Below the pieces are notes generated by a model. The model was not told where the DNA came from and did not search any database. It saw only the letters and a list, made by a program, of their open reading frames with translations. The position numbers and the translations under genes are program-made. Below are positions 12,933 through 24,612 of a stretch of DNA of 64,000 nt, piece by piece. The stretch is from Danio rerio (taxonomy: Eukaryota; Chordata; Actinopteri; Cypriniformes; Danionidae), in assembly GCF_049306965.1 (NCBI RefSeq), contig NC_133185.1, positions 39,077,501-39,141,500 on the forward strand, given 5' to 3'. Positions within the stretch are counted from its first letter, which is position 1. Each line of letters starts with the position of its first letter.

Positions 12933-13894
12933 CAGGGCTCGAAATTGCGACCATTTCAGTCACTTATGCGGCCGAAATTTTATCTATGCGACCTCAAAAT
13001 ATATTTGGAAGCATTTTTGCAAGTGCATAAAATTGATGTGTGCGACCAGTTTTTACTGCAAAGTGTTCACCATATGCACGGATTTGGAGGACATTCACGC
13101 AGAATGCATCTCTGCACTTGAAATGTGAAACGTAGTTCTTAGGAATAGTTTACAACAGTTGTCATGTCAACTTGCTGCAGTAAACAAAGCCAAGTTCATA
13201 ATACTTGCCCCGCCTTTGAGCTCTTCTTATTGGGCCATTGCTCTAGAACAGAGCGTGAATGGATTGGTTAATATCAGCTGTAAATCACTCAGTCAATGCC
13301 TTCTGGCTTGGGATGACTGGGAGAGCTACTACTGCGAAAAATTATAAAGCGCTGAAGATGAGAATTAAGATTACACTGACAGATGTTTTTCTAGAAACTG
13401 TCATCTAAAGTTACAAATAATGACACATCTCAGTAGTGATCATGCGCTGAATGTCAATCACACATCTACACTTTTCAAAGAGTGGATAAAAGACTTCCAT
13501 TGGCTTCAAGTCCGCTATGAAAAGTCTGTGGGATGGAATTTTCAGGTAACTGTTTGCCACATCTTGCACGAGAGCTTCTGTTTAATCTTTCATATAATCG
13601 CCAGATGCCCGCCGTGCAAGTGGCAGCTATATGTAAAATGTAACACCACGTACACAGTGGCAAACGGGCTTGAGCCGAGAAAACTATTATCGCTACTCAT
13701 GAAGACCGGTATAGCTATTAACATGATGTATGCATATAATAGGGTACAGTACATGTCGAAAGCATCAGTGCAATATCAGACACCACCCATGAGAACAGCA
13801 CAGCGGTCTGTGTATGCTTTGGTCACTCAGTTATGTTATAAAATCTATTTACTTGTAATAACGGGATTTCGTTGAGACATATTTTCCTCACGCA

Positions 13895-13972
<78 letters not shown>

Positions 13973-14140
13973 TTTTAGTTTGATTAGTGTTGATTTCAAA
14001 TGCAATTACTCTGTTTGTATAAAACATGTAGTAACATTGCTTATAATTGGTGGGTGCGACAAAATTTTGTCTGATGTGTCTACATTTTTTAAGTTAGGAG
14101 CACCGGTGCTACCAAACAAAAAGGTTAATTTTGAGCCTTG
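12933..14140. mobile_element. hAT-like insertion, unit 1 only
   Basis: A 1208-bp insertion absent from units 2 and 3. The ends are CAGGGCTCGAAATT and AATTTTGAGCCTTG (imperfect inverted repeats), with AACAG on both sides (12928-12932, 14141-14145), a partial target duplication. Inside lies a TA run and poly-T (13898-13969). No transposase frame is recognised. Confidence 0.65.
13898..13969. repeat. TA microsatellite plus 29-bp poly-T
   Basis: An alternating TA run followed by T29, inside the unit 1 hAT-like insertion. It creates only low-complexity reading frames. Confidence 0.9.
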
Positions 14141-14644
14141 AACAGTAACAGAGGAGGCTTTTATGTTTGGAAGGCCATTTTTGCTATTAATTTTTCAGTT
14201 TTCTTTACCACAGTTCTAGTGCATGACCATATAGTCTGACATAGTGTCATTGTTTTCTCCATCTTGTCCTAGAATCCTCTACCACGTTGCGTCTTGGCAA
14301 GTCATCTGATGTGTGTCAAGGTGAATTTGTGGTTGCCATGGGGAGCCCCTTTTCTCTTAAAAACACCATCACATCTGGAATCGTCAGCTCTGCTCAGAGA
14401 GACAGTAAAGAACTGGGTCTCTCCAACTCCAACAAGGACTACATCCAGACGGACGCTACCATAGATGTAAGAGCACTGGAAACTGGGTGGTGTTGCATGC
14501 AAAAAAAATGTATGTCATCATTCAATAAATTGCATTCCATCACTCAATCACAATTCTGCTTTACAGTTTGGAAATTCAGGAGGGCCTCTCATAAACCTGG
14601 TGAGTCGCTGACATTTACTCAAAAAACTGCTTCTGCCTTTTGGT

Positions 14645-15300
14645 TTAAAGGGTCCAAAAACACCAAAACACATTTTTGAGATGTTTACAGTCATATATAT
14701 GTTCCACGCTGCTAAAAAACACTATTAGGATACATATATTTCACAATAAAAGTGAAAATTGGTTGTTTTTGCGCTATTTCGAACAAATTCGTTCTTCCAG
14801 TTTGAAAAGAAATTTTGAAGCTACGTCAAGGCCATGAGCTCCTTGTGTAAATTCCAGCATGGAGACTGGGTGTCTGTACCGGCGGGTACAATGTTACGTC
14901 TTTGAGCTTTCATCATTAATTCAAGAGAAAGACGAACTAATCAGCGCTCTCTATTGTGAATGAGGTGCAACTTTATTGATATACATGATAGCTTCAAAAA
15001 CTACCTGTTACAGTATTCAGAGAGACGCGACGTTGTGTTGCTAACCGTAAATAAAACAAGTGGAAGAAGAAGAATTGTTCGGAGACATGGGTCGTCAGTG
15101 TTGTTTATAAACGTGCCACAACAAAGGTTTTGTTTTCATTTTCCCGCAGTGAGAAAGGACCCACATTTGTGGACTACAGTGGTCTTCTAACACGCAACAA
15201 AAATGTTTGTGAGGAACATTTTTACCCGAGAGCTTTTCGCATCTGGAAATGGTGAAATCCAGATTTGCCACTCGTCTTCTTTTAAAAAAAGAAGCAGTTC
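14645..15300 (+). mobile_element. THAP-domain transposon remnant in protease intron, copy 1
   Basis: Starts at TTAAAGGGTCCAAAAACACC. Around 15087-15240 are degenerate pieces of a THAP zinc-binding domain: MGRQCC, then [14 protein letters not shown] and CEEHFYPRAF (the C-terminal CxxH half), spread over different frames with a stop. The TTAA at the edge and the THAP domain would fit a Kolobok- or P-type DNA transposon. Copies at the same place in units 2 and 3 show it is older than the duplication. Confidence 0.6.
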
Positions 15301-16117
15301 CAGTTCGCGTTGATTGTCCTGTCTCTACGCATTTGGTAAGTAAGCAATCGTTGTTCCTTGTTTGTTTATTCAGATGGCAAGGGTAGTTAGTATCGTCAGC
15401 AGTACTCTTTAAATATCACTACAATATTATGGACTGAAAGATCTGCTGTAAATGCTGCTCTCTGAATGTAAACATGTAAACACCTTAATCAAACTATTAC
15501 CATCTTGTAGGATTTTCGCCACATTTTGTAATGGGATGATCTCTACACACACGGCTGCTTGACACTATTCTCTGCGGAGGTTTTTTTTTTCTCCCATACG
15601 GCGTGCGGTATCCAAAATTCCATTAAAACTACACTCTTCTAGCAGTTCTTTGCATCCAGTTTCTCGCTTGTCATGGGGGGCACGCATGAAATGTTCTTGA
15701 ATGAAAATGAAAGTGCCAAACTGCAGTTAAAGTCGACAAATTTAGAATGAAACGCCCCTAAATTACATGAGACTTATGATGAGACTAAATTACGGAGGAA
15801 ACGTGGATAGCGTGGTGACACAATAACGTTAATCGTATTATGTGCTTTAACATGTAAAACGGGATCATGAAATGAACATTCAAAAAGCAACTCATGTAAA
15901 CACCTTAATCATATTATTGTTTTAATCAGATTAAGGCAAATAGTTAGATTACTGATGTCCACAAAATCATTGCTTTATCTGTTAAACCGACAAGTGAAAC
16001 ACAAACTACTCTCCTGTCTTCATTTAGAATAAAAATTCCAAGTAACTCAACACAAGCAAAGACAATTGTAGGCATAATAGTAGGAGTATTAGGGTAGGAG
16101 TATTTCTAGCCACAGAC

Positions 16118-16336
16118 ATGCAACCTTTTTCAGGGGTAGAAAACTCTGGTTTTAGGCATTTAATTAGTGTGCTAGAACCACACTACGAAATCCCAAGTAG
16201 AACGTATCTCAAAGCTATGGTGGTACCCTCCTTGTACAATAAGGTAAAAGGCAAAGTTATTAGTGCACATTTAGTAGTTGACTACAGATTGCTGGACCTT
16301 CAGAGCAACACAGAGCTTCATGACTGTCATATAAAG
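16118..16336 (+). pseudogene. hAT (ZBED-like) transposase fragment, copy 1
   Basis: The frame reads [20 protein letters not shown], then EIPSRTYL and VVPSLYNKVK. This closely resembles the segment just after the BED finger in ZBED-type hAT transposases (QPFSVVED..F..L...L.P.Y..PSR). Only about 70 residues remain, with no DDE catalytic region. It lies in the same intron as the THAP remnant and recurs at 33636 and 60553. Confidence 0.75.
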
Positions 16337-17992
16337 AGCGTGAATTGTTTTCAAATGTTCATCAATATTGTATTGTACTGGCCATACTCTAGCCTTATGT
16401 AATAAACTGATGTGTCATGTTTGTACTCTTCAGGATGGTGAGGTCATCGGCATTAATACCATGAAAGTGACAGCAGGGATTTCCTTCGCTATTCCCTCAG
16501 ACAGAGTCAGTCTCTTCCTAGACCGATCTGCAGACAAACAGAGTAAGAATGACCTCACAGCTGCTTGCTTTTGTCTGTGACAGAATTTTTTTCACTGACA
16601 GATGGTTATTGGGTCTTTTTTTCAGAGTCTTGGTTTGGAGAATCGGGATCGAAAAGGCGTTACATTGAAGTGATGATGTTGACTTTGACCCCCAGGTGCC
16701 AAACACTTTTATTACAATTTTACAGGAGAGCAAAATTCATACATTATGGAATCTGCAGATTTTTGTTATTTACCACTAGATTTGGCTCTTAGAAATTCAA
16801 GTGCTGGAATACCTGGAAAATTGGCTTGTTTTGTTGAAAAGTGCTTAATTTATGAAGGAGAATTTGTATGCAATTTTCACGCCCGAAAAATAAAAATGTT
16901 TGTGAATTTTTGTGACAATTTAATGCAAAAATACCTCCACAATCTACCGTGATTCCGAAGCAGTGATTTAAATGATATGAGAAGTGGCCAATCACAGTCA
17001 ACCTTGTTTAGTTTTACCTGAAATGTAAGGGCGGGACAAAGGCCTTTCTGTGTTGCAGTGACAGAAAAAACAACTGAAAAACAAATGTATTATGGGAATA
17101 ATGCTTTTCAGATGTTTTTACTATTTTATTAGCAAGAGTAATTAAACCGCAGACATTGAAGTGTTTTTGGTTGAAGCAAATGTAATATTGATTGTTTTGC
17201 TGATCTGTCTTTTAAACTATCAATTAATCAATCAATCAATCTATGAATCTATCTATCTTATCTATTTATCAATCAATCCTTAAACCGTAAACTTTGCACT
17301 GAAGTGAGTCTTTTATTATCTTTAAATTCTCTTTTTCCCCTCCTCAGTATAATCGATGAGCTAAGGATGCGAGACCCGTCCTTCCCTGATGTTTCTCATG
17401 GAGTTCTCATCCACCGGGTGATTGTAGGATCTCCAGCCAACAGGTGTGCTGCTCTCTGAACATGATGTTATCAGCTGTTGATTAAGGCATCCTATTGATG
17501 ATGTCATTTCCTGTTTTCTGTTTTGCAGAGCCGGAATGAAGCCAGGAGAAGTTATTATTGAGATCAATGGGGTAAAGGTGAACACGTCGGAGGAGATATA
17601 TAATGCTGTGAGGACCAGCGAAAGCTTAAATGTGGTGGTCCGCCGTGGGGCCGACCTGCTCATGCTGCACATGACCCCAGAGTCCACAGAGCGACATCAA
17701 GTCAAGTATTTAGTAAGATTAAGAAATGGTGAGTTATGAGAAGCTGTCATAGTTGGAGATGTTGTAAGAAAGGAATCATCTAAAGAGTTGAACAGTTTTA
17801 GCAAACGCTGGACATTCGTGTAGTAAACGTGTTTCTGGAAGCGTATGAAATAATGTGGATGATTCAGACTTCTGTACACTGGATAAACCTCAGTGTGTCT
17901 GCGCAAACTACACTATCAGTATTGATTTGAAGGAATATCACTGAATATTTTGTTTAGGATTGTCATGATGGCAACAAACACTCAAAGACCTT

Positions 17993-18111
17993 AATAAAAC
18001 TGGGTGCTCTTATTGTGAAAATGCTGATGTTTTGTATTGAGTCTCACATTCTCATGTTACGACGTTTGTATTTTAATACATTTTTCTGAACAGCTCTGAT
18101 TTCACAATAAA
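17993..18111 (+). terminator. Poly(A) signals of protease copy 1
   Basis: AATAAA hexamers at 17993-17998 and 18106-18111 follow the protease stop. The next kinase gene ends from the other side, with its own signal at 18395-18400, so the two transcripts need not overlap. Confidence 0.5.
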
Positions 18112-18394
18112 CCATTGGAATATTTATGGATGATTTGCTGATGTCGCAGTGACTGATATGTTTAGGTTTTGGGTCAGCGCTGTACAGCATTCTGAAAAAG
18201 TGTATTTCTAAAAGTGCGCCGTAATGACGCCAGTGTCAACTGCAGTGTGTGTTGGAAAGGACTGGATGCTGTTCAAACCTCATGCCAAATTTTTGTCACC
18301 CCATACAAAACCATTTTAAATCCACACAATCTGACAACACTGGGGCTAGATCACAATATAAGCCACAACACAAGTGAGTTCAATAAAATATATC

Positions 18395-18400
18395 TTTATT
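18395..18400 (-). terminator. Poly(A) signal of kinase copy 2
   Basis: AATAAA on the minus strand, 49 bp past the kinase stop codon. It is identical in position and context to copy 1. Confidence 0.6.
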
Positions 18401-18448
18401 ACAGACATGTACAAAAATCAAATATACAAAACATTCTGCTAATGTGAC

Positions 18449-21400
18449 TCAGAACTCCAGCATGGACCAGTCGTGGTAAGGCATCTCTTCTAGAGGAATT
18501 CTGCACTCTGGATTCTCATGCAGACAAGCCCTCATCATATCACAGCATTCTGTGAAGAAGAAATGGAGAGGTGAGGTTATTGTTATTATTATTATTAAGC
18601 TGTTTCACTTAATTGTTCTTTGATGAACATCTCACCTTGAGAGAGGGTAAATTTGGACCAGTCATGTTGGAGGTAGTACAGGTCATACGCTGATGGGAAT
18701 TCTCCATGGAGCATTGTGAACAGAAGAACTCCAAGAGAATAGACCGTCGCTGGTTTGGCCCGGTAGCATCCTTTTTCATAAAACTCTGGCGGGATGTACG
18801 CTTCTGTGCCTGGAGGAGAGACGTTTAGTTTAGCATCATGTTGAATATATATACCAGATGGGCTTCAGCTGTGCTAATTAACCAGCTTTCAATACGTATA
18901 TTAATAATGCTTATGCACATTCATAACTAGTGTTGTCAAAAGTATCAACTACCAATCGATACCGACACTCATCACAGTCATATTTGCTGAGCATGTGAAC
19001 ACCAATGGCCAATCAGTGGTGTTTAACAGCGCTCAAATTGACTTGTTAAATGTCAGAATCGATTGGTACCAAAGTCGATACTTTTGACCACACTATTCAA
19101 AACACCTACCAGAGAAGATACTGTAGGCTGATTCCATCATGAAGTCTCCACACCCGAAGTCGATCAGCTTGACTTCCAGTGTGTCGGGGTTCACCAGCAG
19201 GTTTTGAAGCTTAATGTCCCGGTGGAACACCCCGCGGTAACAGCACACGTTGGCCGCATAAACAGCTTGCCTCATGATGGTATGTGCTGTTTTCTCACTG
19301 AGGACTCCTCCGCTGACTTCAAGGAATGCCTCCAGGTCCATGCTTGGACTAGGCCGCTCCATCACCATGACGTAATGGTTTTCAAAGACCTGCCAGTCCA
19401 GAAGCTGAATAATATTCGAACACCTGGAGCCACCGCTGGCCATGTTTGCCAAGGTGATCTCTAGAGGAAGTGGCTGGTCACATGACTGAAAACAAAATAA
19501 TAATGTTGGTTTTCAAACAAGGGTTTCTGACCACAGCCTGTGGTCTATAATAAATATAAGACTTTATAAACTGAACACAGCGAACAGAAAGTGTAGTCTA
19601 CTCACAGAGCTGACATCTTGCATATTTGGGGTCTTCTGGACAAATTTAACTGCCACCTGTTTAAAGGAACAAGCGAACAATTAACATGTGCACGGAGATC
19701 ATTTCATTCAGTCATAAATCCTGAACAGAGGATTCATTCGTCAGCAGAAATGTCCAAACAATGAAAGCTCTGATGATGTTCTTTAAACAGGGAACTTCAT
19801 CAGAGGATTTGAGTCTACAAAAATGAATACCTGCAGACCATCCTGTATGCGAATCCCCTCATACACGGAGCCGAAACCTCCTTCACCAAGCTGCTTTCCG
19901 AGTTTGTAGCGGCAGCTGATGTCATCTGTTAAAAATGAAGAAAATGTCATTAAATTATAAACCAAATAAAAACACAAACAGTTGAAGTCAGAATTATTGT
20001 CAGATTTCAGAACATGATAGTTTTAATAACTCATTTCTAATAACTGATGTCTTTTATCTTTGTCGTGATGACAGTACATCATATTTACTGGATATTTTCA
20101 AGATACCTGTGTTCAGCTTAAAGTTCTGAATACTTAAACTTTATTGCTCTGCATCATTTGGGAAATATTTAAAAAAATATTAATAAAAAATCACAGGAGG
20201 GCAAATAATTTTGACTTCAACTGTATAATTTTACAAAGTTTGATGAGCCTAAACAAATGTTCTGAACTCCAGCAATAAACTTACTATTGTCCAAGCAGGT
20301 CCCATCATCTGCTGTAGACTTCACAGCAGAGTCCTCTTGTGAGACCTGATCCGGTAAAGGGTTCGAGTTTTCATCCAGGGCAGAGTCACAGATGTCATCT
20401 GTTATGAGCTGCTGGCTCACTGGAAGTTCATTGTCCTCATCGGATGGTGAACTTGGAGGACTATCAAGCTCTTGCTCCAGGCTGTCCTCACTGAGGGAGG
20501 ATTCAATGTCTTCTGGGAAGTGAAGCTCTGCAGAGTCGTTCTCAATGACCACTGCAGAGTCAAAGCTGTTCACTTCCGGCTTAAAGTCCAAATCTTCGTC
20601 TGCTGGAGCATCAAGAGCTGGAGGTTGGAGAACTTCCAGCTCCAGGTTGCTCACAGCAGTGCAGAAGAATTTAGAGCTACTGATGGGCTCTGCGTGAAGT
20701 TCGTGGATCTCCTGCACACATAGCTGATCTAAAGAGAGGAAGGAACATCATTAATATGACTCTACAACTCTTTTTGACAAGATATTTGAACAGTTCATTT
20801 GCAGAAACATTACTCAATGTGTTTTTATTGATGATCTTCATGGGTTTTCTGCATTGAATTAGCAAACAAGTAAACTATATATCTAAAGGCAAAGCTCACT
20901 GAAATAAAAAATCCTAATACAAATAATTCTTATTTTTTCTGTTTTTTACACAAAACTACAAATTCTGAAGAAAATTCCTGAAATCAGCAGCCATTAACCT
21001 TCATTGTAGGAACACAAAATACTGTGGAAGTCAATGGCTGAAAGCACCTCAAACAGGTTTAAGGAGTAAATTATGACAGAATTGTCTTGTTTATGTGAAC
21101 TGTGGCTTTAAGAAACTGTCTTTCTAAAATGTCTTCCAGTTAATGTTTATTTCTGATCTTTAAACACTTATGTGATGTGTTTGGTGTGTTTAACAGTATG
21201 CTTTAGTCATTAAAAGTGCTCATAAATCTATTTTACCAACAACAGTAGCTCTTCTTCTGGAAAAACAGGCGAAGAAGATGGGAGACAATTTGAGTTTCCT
21301 CTTTTTCTGTCTCCCTGCCTGTTTTCCTGCAGCGACGGCCGGGTCATCGGTCATCAGATGACGGTGATTCTCTGTCGTGCTGCCGGTGGGTTCGAGTGGC

Positions 21401-21522
21401 TCACACGGTTGTTCGTTCGCACACTTAACACCAAACGCTTTCTTCAGACGATTAATCAGTTTTGAAAATGCCATTTTATCACTGTACTGTTGAATCGCAG
21501 AAAGTACTGAACTACTAGACAT
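18449..21522 (-). CDS. Pim-like serine/threonine kinase, copy 2 (seven exons)
   Basis: The exons are 21522-21237, 20728-20285, 19925-19831, 19656-19606, 19485-19110, 18809-18636 and 18549-18449. The sum is 1527 nt, again 508 residues, with every splice site kept. The domain plan matches copy 1: basic then acidic N-terminal extension (1-243), GEGGFGSV, VAVK, ERP hinge, HRDIKLQN, DFG and IPPEF. Substitutions against copy 1 include T16K (SDKMAFS), several in the acidic exon (for example LEQEL for LKQEL), and QVFENH for QIFKNH just before the hinge. No disabling change is seen, so I infer a functional kinase gene. It faces away from the protease of its own unit and meets the unit 1 protease tail to tail. 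Confidence 0.9.
18928..19095. mobile_element. Short MITE in kinase intron 5, copy 2
   Basis: Same 168-bp inverted-repeat element as at 738-905. Its left end is TAGTGTTGTCAAAAGTATC, a better match to its right end than in unit 1. Confidence 0.7.
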
Positions 21523-21559
21523 CCAAAGAAGCTAATGAGAGTTTCTGCTACGTCAAAAG

Positions 21560-21566
21560 CTTTATA
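21560..21566 (-). promoter_or_regulatory. TATA box of kinase copy 2
   Basis: TATAAAG on the minus strand, about 38-44 bp above the ATG at 21522. The CRE-like TGACATCA upstream is also kept. Confidence 0.55.
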
Positions 21567-21834
21567 CTGTCACTGATGATGTCAGAGTTCCACAATTCCA
21601 TTTGGTATTACGTAGAGACTTTTTAAAACACAACAAACTTCTAATGAAAGGCCCGCGCTAGACTGACTGGCTCATTCGCCTTAATGTGCTCACACAGCCA
21701 CCTGCTTATACACATTTTTTTCCAATTATTAATTTAATTTTGCACTTAGGCCTATGTATTTTTTTCTGTCATGCACAACTTTTTCTGCGTTTTGCTTTTT
21801 ATTACAATTATTACCATGTTTATATATATTTATA

Positions 21835-21864
21835 CGTGTGTGTGTGTGTGCGCGCGTGTGTGTA
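21835..21864. repeat. Short GT/CG microsatellite
   Basis: A 30-bp alternating purine-pyrimidine run at the site that holds longer microsatellites in units 1 and 3. Confidence 0.85.
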
Positions 21865-21866
21865 TG

Positions 21867-23220
21867 ATTCATTTATTTTGAGTAGCTCATTTCAATTATT
21901 TTATATTTTCATTATCAATTATTTATCATTTTTAACAGTATTATTATTATCGTTTATATTATATTTTATATATTATGATTATATAAATTCGTTATTCTTG
22001 TAAATTCTTTTTAAATGAATAATGCTTCAAATAATAAATTAAAAAGAAAAATATGCAACACAATGAAGTTATCCATGTATTACCTGAAATCGCCAGTAGG
22101 TGGTGGTAGGACACTGTCTTAAGTGAATAAGACATTTATTCAGCAACAAAGCAACTGTTGTATTTATGAATAGGTCAAGGATGAATCGACTCTCACAATT
22201 CATTTAAATCCACAGATTCATTCTCAAAAAATAACCCACTCTAGCCTAACATATAAGGACTGAACCGATGTGAACAGGTAGGAATAATGATCAAATTCTT
22301 GTGGATTAAACCTCTTTGTTGACATTAATTGCAGTAGATTTTATTAAGTTACAACAAAAGGTAGGACATGGTTTTAATTGCGGACTGTACTTATTTTATG
22401 TGTGAACATGCTACATGCTAACACTGTCACAGCATTCCAGTCAACTAATTTAGAGCTACTAACGTTAGTCAACAGTCCCCGCCTTTACTAAGTGAAAAAT
22501 GCGAATTAAAAAGAAAAAATAACATAAATAAAATAAATAATTACAAATTAAACCAATGAATATTAAAGTCAGTGTAATTAGATCTAACGTTTATTACTGT
22601 ATGTCACAGGCTAGTAGCGCTAATTAGCATTTGATGCTAATGCTAACATTGATGCAACTTAATGTAAATATTAATGTTATATTAACGGTACTGTAACTTT
22701 AAACTATCTATTGCTTTACTTAAAAGCTCGATCAAACCTTTAACGTTAACATCAGTCAGATTAATTGCTATTTGAGTGATTCTGTTAAAATTAACTTACA
22801 TTTGTTTCTGTCTAGTTAACTTTAGGAACTATACAGGGAGAGGAATTATTTAGTTTTATATTACAGAAACTCGATATTTATTTTCTATATTTTTGTTAGG
22901 CCACAGTTTGAAATGCCATTCTGCAGGCTGAAATGGCATATTTAACACAATTAACCACGGCTTTACTACAAAAATACAGTCAGGTTTATTTTTTGTGGAT
23001 AAATGTAAGTGTACTTTAGTAAAACTATGTTTTTGTCTTATTGGCTAAATGGGCTCATGAAAGTGTTTCACATAGAAATAAATAAATGATAATAAATAAT
23101 AATAATTCCTTACATTTATATAGCACGTTTCCTGCACACTCAAAGTGCTTTACGCATTGGTGGAACATGTTTCCTGAAAGACATTTTGAAATGGAAACAA
23201 TATTTTTCTTTCCCATTTAT
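21867..23220. other. AT-rich intergenic spacer, unit 2
   Basis: Non-coding. It aligns with 5152-6500 (unit 1) and 41480-42640 (unit 3). It ends in the same dispersed repeat fragment (CCTTACATTTATATAGCACG near 23109). Nothing else is recognised. Confidence 0.7.
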
Positions 23221-24612
23221 CGATGATATTTGGTCAACAATACAATTTTACGCCTAAATCAGGTAGAAGAAATTTATTTCAAAATATTACACAGGTACTA
23301 CTATCCCTGCAATATATTTAATAATAAATAATAATAATAATAAAAAAATCACAAAAATGTTGTTTTTGTACTTGTAAATTTTCTGATGATTTTTGGAAAC
23401 ACGTTTCAGGGTTGATTTTTGATTAATTTGGAGATATGCTGTAGAGAGAGGAATCATTAAAAGGCGAGAAGTGAAAATTCTGTCGTCATTTACTCAAAAC
23501 ATGCTTGCGTTCTTGTGATATTTTGAGAAGTCAGTGGTCCCTCACTGATTATAAAAAACACACACACACATTTTGAGTCTCTATGCAGTTACATTGACTG
23601 TAATTTAAGTTATGAAAGCAAACAATATACTTTTGTTTTATATTAATTATGACGTATTTAAAGGAAGGCTTTTTGGCAAATAGGCTCATTTTTCAAGTCA
23701 CTCAGAGTTAAACTGTTGTGTTTGATCATTTTAATCCGTTCAGCTGATCTCTGGGTCTAACAAATAGTCCAAAATCCTTGATTATTACTGCAGAATGAGA
23801 GTATAGCAATGATTATAGAATACACATGACGTGTCACTCGTATACTTTTGAATGGGAAAAGTGAAACAGTCAATAGGCGAATGAAGCCCCGCCTTCTAGT
23901 ACAGGAGCCAATCAGTGATTGATATATGGCAAATGAATCCCACCTTTTAGTACATGAGCCAATCAGCAATCAGTATAGAATGACAATTCTCCAAGGGAGG
24001 GGCTTGGACTAGATGTGAGTTTCTGCAGATATTGTGTGATATGGACATTTATAAATGAAACTAAAAGGACAGTTACTGTTCAATTTTATTGGTTATTCAT
24101 AATATGTAATGTAATCGTAATCTTGGCAAGCAGTTTTGAAGAATTTGATTTACCTATTCAAACAGAATGCCCATGTATACTTCCCGAGAGGCGTATAGGT
24201 ATTGTTACTAGCCATGTCAAGCTGGAATATAGCAGCTATTCATTTCCATCAGTCTTGGTGCATACTTTACCTACACAAGAATCAAGTTTTACTTTAAAAA
24301 CTCTTTGGAATTTTTTTTTGGGGGGTGGGGGGGTCTCCAACAACAGGCTGATGGGCATTCAAGGTCAAAGAACACTTTCATTGTCTTAGAATCTGCATTT
24401 ATTTTTACCAAATTATGGCAGCGACTCTCATATAATTATTTAGCAATTAATTTGTTCCTACACCCCTCCCTAACACGATGCTAATCTGCACTGATTGGTC
24501 CTATTGTACTCTGTTGTGATTGGTCAACAGCGTTCAGCGTGAGATGGAGAGAAATGGCCACCATGGCTTATCAACAATATTGAAGTAGTCAGAGTGCAGA
24601 GTGTATGTGTGA
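23221..24612. other. Intergenic region with CCAAT-type motifs, unit 2
   Basis: Shared with unit 3 (42641-44225) and missing from unit 1. Near 23876-23977 an approximately 50-bp sequence containing GAGCCAATCAG is repeated twice. Near 24494-24525 two ATTGGTC motifs (the complement of CCAAT) lie 28 bp apart. This could be the promoter region of the protease gene, but no leader exon was identified. A T/G homopolymer stretch lies near 24308-24331. Confidence 0.35.

Larger units (their letters stand above)
14273..17739 (+). pseudogene. HtrA2-like serine protease, copy 1 (5'-truncated, frameshifted)
   Basis: The visible exons are 14273-14466, 14567-14599, 16434-16542, 16626-16695, 17348-17443 and 17529-17739, with GT-AG introns. 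They encode the second half of the trypsin-like protease domain, with the nucleophile motif GNSGGPL, then [22 protein letters not shown], and a C-terminal PDZ domain with [15 protein letters not shown]. The relatives cut misfolded proteins in mitochondria. Three defects are seen. The exon with the catalytic His and Asp (present at 28999 and 46815) is absent. The first exon has CTACCACG where the other copies have CTACCAACG, a 1-base loss. The final TGA is CGA (17692-17694), so translation would run 16 further codons to 17739. From the internal ATG at 14338 the frame is open, so a truncated product is possible. It could not be a normal protease. Confidence 0.85.
1..18190. repeat. Tandem kinase-protease unit 1
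   Basis: This is the first of three complete large tandem units. The same sequence (TCTGAAAAAGTGTATTTCTA) starts at 1, 18191, 37724 and 62628, so the phase used here is arbitrary but consistent. The unit carries a Pim-like kinase gene on the minus strand (259-3329) and a broken HtrA2-like gene on the plus strand (14273-17739). The DNA between them is mostly transposons. Relative to units 2 and 3 it has an L1-clade insertion, has lost about 6.4 kb containing an upstream protease exon, and carries extra hAT and L2 sequence. Confidence 0.95.

Noticed and set aside
17361-17687. A 108-codon minus-strand frame over the protease PDZ exons in all units
   Set aside because: It runs across two exons and an intron of the protease on the other strand, so it is a shadow frame.
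24553-24585. ATGGCCACCATGG, a strong start context upstream of the protease in units 2 and 3
   Set aside because: The frame stops after nine codons (MATMAYQQY) and no donor links it in frame to the exon at 28999, so it was not called as a leader exon.
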